From Zoopage sp. CT-All (taxonomy: Eukaryota; Zoopagomycota; Zoopagomycetes; Zoopagales; Zoopagaceae): a stretch of DNA of 23,377 nt. The DNA lies in the NCBI GenBank assembly GCA_004114245.1, contig QZWS01000127.1, forward strand, positions 1 through 23,377. The letters run 5' to 3'. Positions 20,155 to 23,377 of this stretch are shown here, piece by piece; the stretch's first letter is position 1; every line of letters starts with the position of its first letter. A program made the translations under genes and the position numbers. Under the pieces are notes generated by a model that saw only the letters and a list, made by a program, of their open reading frames with translations, was not told where the DNA came from and made no database searches.

Positions 20155-22633
20155 ATGGCTGAAGATGATCCCGCGACCACCGCGCCTCTGCGGCAACGGC
20201 GAACGGAAGACGTCTCTGAGCTCGATAGGCAAGGCAGCTGCGACACAAAGGATGATGGCGAGGATGCGCCGACGCGTCAAGTCGAGCAGGCGGGACCCGC
20301 GGCTGCTGCGGAACCAGCGCCGGCGTCGTGGTTCGACGCTTCCCTGAATATGCTCTTCCGCATCGCCGTTCTTTATTGGATTGGATCGTTTTTCTTTGGT
20401 ACGATTTGATTTGAACTCCGTGGCTTGTGACACCGGGGGCTATGTAATAGGCCGGGGCCCATCGCCTCCTACGTCCTCGGATGTGCCATCGAACCCCAGC
20501 GTATTGGATAGCGCTGGAATATCTGCAGGAGATGGAGCCGTCGGGTCTCCACCAGTGGTTGCATTGAAAGCCGTCCCTGCCTCGTCGATATGTCTCTGGC
20601 CATTTGGCACCCACATGGTACGGCCCATCTTCTTGCGCAGTGAAGATATACGCTATATGCTTAGAGTATGCGGGTCTACATCAGTGAGAAAGAAGAGCTG
20701 CTAAAAGAGCATACGGACGCGGCAGCACCTTTTTGGGAGCTCAAAGACATGGTCCTTGGCGACTGGAGCGTTGATGTCGTCCAGAACGTGACCATCGTCC
20801 CTTCCAAGGTCCATTCATCCATTCATCACGCCACTCGATTGCGAACTACCTTTAGGCAGTACTGAACAATGGGACGCTATTTGCCCACATCTATCTAGTC
20901 CAACACGGCGCCGAAGCAGTCAGCAATGGCGCCGATTATGGTCAGGCGAAGCTTGGACTGCGGCCTGATATGGTCGCTTATCATAAAAAGAGCATGCATT
21001 TTGCTCACTTTCAAGGCAGCCTAATCTTGATCTACGTAGAGCTCACCATTTATGCACCCATGCGGCCACAAATTAAACTAAAGCGATTGCTCGGCTCGGA
21101 CGACAATGACGACGATATAGCTGTCGACAATATGGTCAAACAATCGGTAGTATTCATGTTTACATGCAGCATACTGATCTTCAGCTGATATAGCAGCAGG
21201 CTAGCAAGGGGACGATAGTCTCGTATTGGTCTCACAATTTGACGCTAAACGTGGTCTCGGAGCAAGCCGCCTGGCCAACCGGTCAAATGCCCAAGAGCAT
21301 GACAAGCCGTAATATCAAACCTACTGCCCAATGCCTAACCCGCATCCTCCTAGTCATCCAGATGGATCCATTTGGACGTCGTGCAGATGCGCTTGGCAAG
21401 GTTGGCCTTCACCTTCCCGTCATCTATCCGAACGATTTTTGGACCACCGCTGATCAGCTGATGCCCATCAACGATACTATCAGGTAAGTGCACTGTCTGA
21501 CATGCGTTCGTCGCTTTATTCATATAGCGAGCTGCCGCTGACGATCGCTGTGTACCCGATTTCGACGTATAAATTTCAGCTCTACTGCCAAATGGATGAC
21601 AGCTTCAACATACAGCGCGATATGATGGGTGCATCAGGATCCCAGATTGATGAAATGAAGCGCATGCTTATCGAGACAAACCCTTGGCTGCTGGCGTTCA
21701 CCATGGTCGTCTCGGTGCTCCACTCGGTTTTTGACTTCCTGGCCTTTAAGAATGGTAATGCGTTCATGCGACGAATGGTTGACGAGAATCTACAGACATT
21801 GCATTCTGGAAGGAGCGCAAAGATGATGTGGCTGGAATCTCGGTCAAGTCGGTCCTTTTCAACGTCTTCTTCCAGCTTATCGTTCTCCTGTATCTCTATG
21901 ATAACGAGAAAGAAACAAGCTGGATCATTCTGATCAGTTCCGGCATTGGTCTTGTCATTGAAATCTGGAAAGTCAAGAAGGCGCTGAACATTGTCGTAAG
22001 GGTTGATTTTGGCGTATTTTTGGTTGACCGAGCTGTAGTATTACGAAGTTCCAGAGTCAGTGTTCCCATGGCGATTGCGAGTACAAGGCCATGCGTCCTA
22101 CGTTGAATCCAAGACTCGGGAGTACGATGATGTAATCGCACTCGGTTTCCCGCATACTTTTTGACGAATTTCGATAGATGGCCTATCGCTATCTCTCGTG
22201 GGTCATGTTTCCGACTTTAGCCGCCTACACCCTCTACGCGCTCGTTTACAATCCGCAAAAGTCCTGGTTCAGCTTTATCGTGTCCACCCTTATTTCATTC
22301 CTGTATGCCTCGGCTTTCATAAACATGTGTCCGCAGCTTTTCATCAACTACAAGCTCAAATCCGTTGCGCATATGCCATGGCGGACACTGATGTACAAGA
22401 CGCTCAACACGTTTATTGACGACTTGTTCGCGTTCGCCGTGGTACGCATGCCATGGTGGCACCGAATCGCCTGTCTCCGGGATGACGTCGTTTTTTTCGT
22501 CTTCTTGTACCAATGGTGGATCTACGGTATTGATAATACGCGAGCGAACGAGTTTGGTCAGGTTGCAAGGGAGGACCAGGCCCGCAAGGAGGACCAGGCC
22601 CGCAAGGATGACCTGGCTCGCAAGGATGATTGA
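20155..22633 (+). CDS. CLPTM1: CLPTM1 family multipass membrane protein
   Basis: Inferred exons: 20155-20398, 20451-20617, 20665-20808, 20856-20991, 21040-21146, 21194-21308, 21354-21483, 21528-21754, 21796-21995, 22039-22131, 22178-22633. They join to 672 residues, matching human CLPTM1 (about 669). CLPTM1 is an ER/Golgi protein linked to receptor trafficking; the related CLPTM1L is a lipid scramblase. Order seen: Ala/Glu-rich N terminus, one membrane segment (LFRIAVLYWIGSFFFG), a large luminal part (MRVYISEKEEL, FWELKDMVLGDW, NNGTLFAHIYL, YWSHNLTLNVV, LPVIYPNDFW), then the conserved membrane half: ETNPWLLAFTMVVSVLHSVF, FDFLAFKN, GISVKSVLFNVFFQ, AYRYLSWVMFPTL, QLFINYKLKSVAHMPWR, LNTFIDDLFAF, CLRDDVVFFVFLYQWWIY, RANEFGQ. 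The cytosolic tail ends in tandem charged hexapeptides. Introns at 20992 (GC donor) and 21309 have lengths divisible by three and rest on family spacing. Confidence 0.93.
22571..22624 (+). repeat. Three tandem 18-bp units encoding charged hexapeptides (E/D-D-x-ARK)
   Basis: Units at 22571-22588 and 22589-22606 are identical (EDQARK); the third, 22607-22624, reads DDLARK. They end the CLPTM1 reading frame just before DD-stop. A likely slippage repeat with possible length variation. Confidence 0.9.
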
Positions 22634-22935
22634 TTTGACCAATGTACTGCCACAATTCGCTGGCCTAGAGTGAGCCAGAATATACTGGCCTTAAGTTGAT
22701 GTTGGGCGTCTATAGCACCTTGACATATATATATATATACGAAAACGAAAGCATTCCTAGTGATTATTGCTGCAGTGGATCGTGGACAAACTGTATCATC
22801 AAATTGCGACACCTCGACAGCAGCAACTATTTGAGAGGGCCATCATAATCAAATTACGAACATTAGTCATCTCACAGAGGCCATTTGAGTTGAAATGATT
22901 TGTCATACTGACTCTACTGCATTGTGCAACGACAC
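22634..22935. other. Convergent intergenic region with an AT microsatellite
   Basis: The stretch between the stop codons of CLPTM1 and the right-edge gene contains no convincing frame. An alternating A/T run of 15 bases lies at 22725-22739. The remainder is moderately AT-rich and presumably serves as the two 3' UTRs. Confidence 0.6.
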
Positions 22936-23377
22936 TTAAATTCTTCCGCTGGCCGAAAGTACCTCTCTCGCTGAGGTCACAATGTACGAGAGCAGGTGCT
23001 CTTGATGCACATCGGATGGGATGGGAGTAGGGGATACATTGGTGGTAATCTATGCATCTATTAGAACTGAATTCAACTCAATCGATAATGATACCTCGAG
23101 AGCATGACGACGCCGAATGCCTTTCTGGTACTGGCGAATGTGCAGGTGATCACGCGCTTCAAGCATCTCCTTGGTCACGTCCGCCTCTGCTACATTTTCA
23201 CGCAATTTGGCGGGCTTGAAGGTCATTTTATAACGCGTCTCCACGACTTCCTTCATATTAGCAGATGATTCATGCTTCTTGAACCTTTTAATACTTCGAC
23301 AAGGAAGATAATCTGTAGTATGTCTGGAATGATGATCGCAGAACACAAAGTTGACTGCGCCACGCAAAAGGCGCTTC
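22936..23377 (-). CDS. C-terminal part of an unrecognised basic protein (cut by window edge)
   Basis: Two exons are visible on the minus strand: 23377-23095 (open from the edge) and 23049-22936, joined by a 45-nt intron (23050-23094, donor GTATCA, acceptor ATAG). About 132 residues are present. The first part is basic with a CDHHSRHTTDYLPC segment and KRFKKHESS. A highly charged, probably helical region follows (TKEMLEARDHLHIRQYQKG, IRRRHALE). The end, HLLSYIVTSAREVLSASGRI, is amphipathic. The two Cys and several His are spaced in a way that could bind zinc, but only one half of such a site is visible. No family is recognised. The clean splice and the conserved-looking composition support a real gene, convergent with CLPTM1. 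Confidence 0.6.

Noticed and set aside
20155-22633. Broken frames in CLPTM1 as evidence of a pseudogene
   Set aside because: Every break is removed by a short intron, and the joined length matches the family.

Overview
The window looks like nuclear DNA of a fungus, most likely an early-diverging (chytrid-like) lineage. Evidence: genes are intron-rich, with about 40 inferred GT-AG introns mostly 36-64 nt long, often with a CTAAC/CTAAT-like branch site. The gene set combines a fungal-type PMT2 O-mannosyltransferase with genes shared with animals, such as a Twinkle-type mitochondrial helicase and CLPTM1. The lineage call is inference. Exon models below were built by hand from reading frame, splice sites and remembered family consensus; no alignment was run.

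Left block (630-5438): a PMT2-family protein O-mannosyltransferase (+, eight exons) faces a convergent armadillo-repeat protein with an importin-beta-binding-like N terminus (-, twelve exons).

Accessory island (about 5.5-9.6 kb): a low-GC stretch, then four small predicted secreted proteins. These are a His-rich 65-residue peptide (+), an Arg/Ser-rich protein (-), and two tandem paralogues (+). The paralogues have a nearly identical promoter and signal peptide but strongly diverged mature regions. This is the most novel-looking part of the window.

Right block (9.8-23.4 kb): tightly packed conserved genes. They are a Twinkle-like mitochondrial DNA helicase (-), an R3H-SUZ RNA-binding protein (+), a KDM4-like JmjC-PHD histone demethylase (-), an SDF2-like MIR-domain ER protein (+), the HAS1/DDX18 ribosome-biogenesis helicase (-), a CLPTM1 multipass membrane protein (+), and the C-terminal part of an unrecognised basic protein (-, cut by the window edge). 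Neighbours share short divergent promoters (Twinkle/R3H, HAS1/CLPTM1) or nearly touch at their 3' ends (SDF2/HAS1, 31 bp apart).

The head-to-head KDM4 and SDF2 genes both appear to lack their expected 5' coding parts (JmjN; signal peptide) at the same point near 17.47 kb. This suggests a deletion, rearrangement or assembly error there. The window has functional themes but no operon-like system: PMT2 and SDF2 both belong to the ER/MIR-domain world, and Twinkle serves mtDNA replication. No tRNA, rRNA, CRISPR array or intact transposon was seen.
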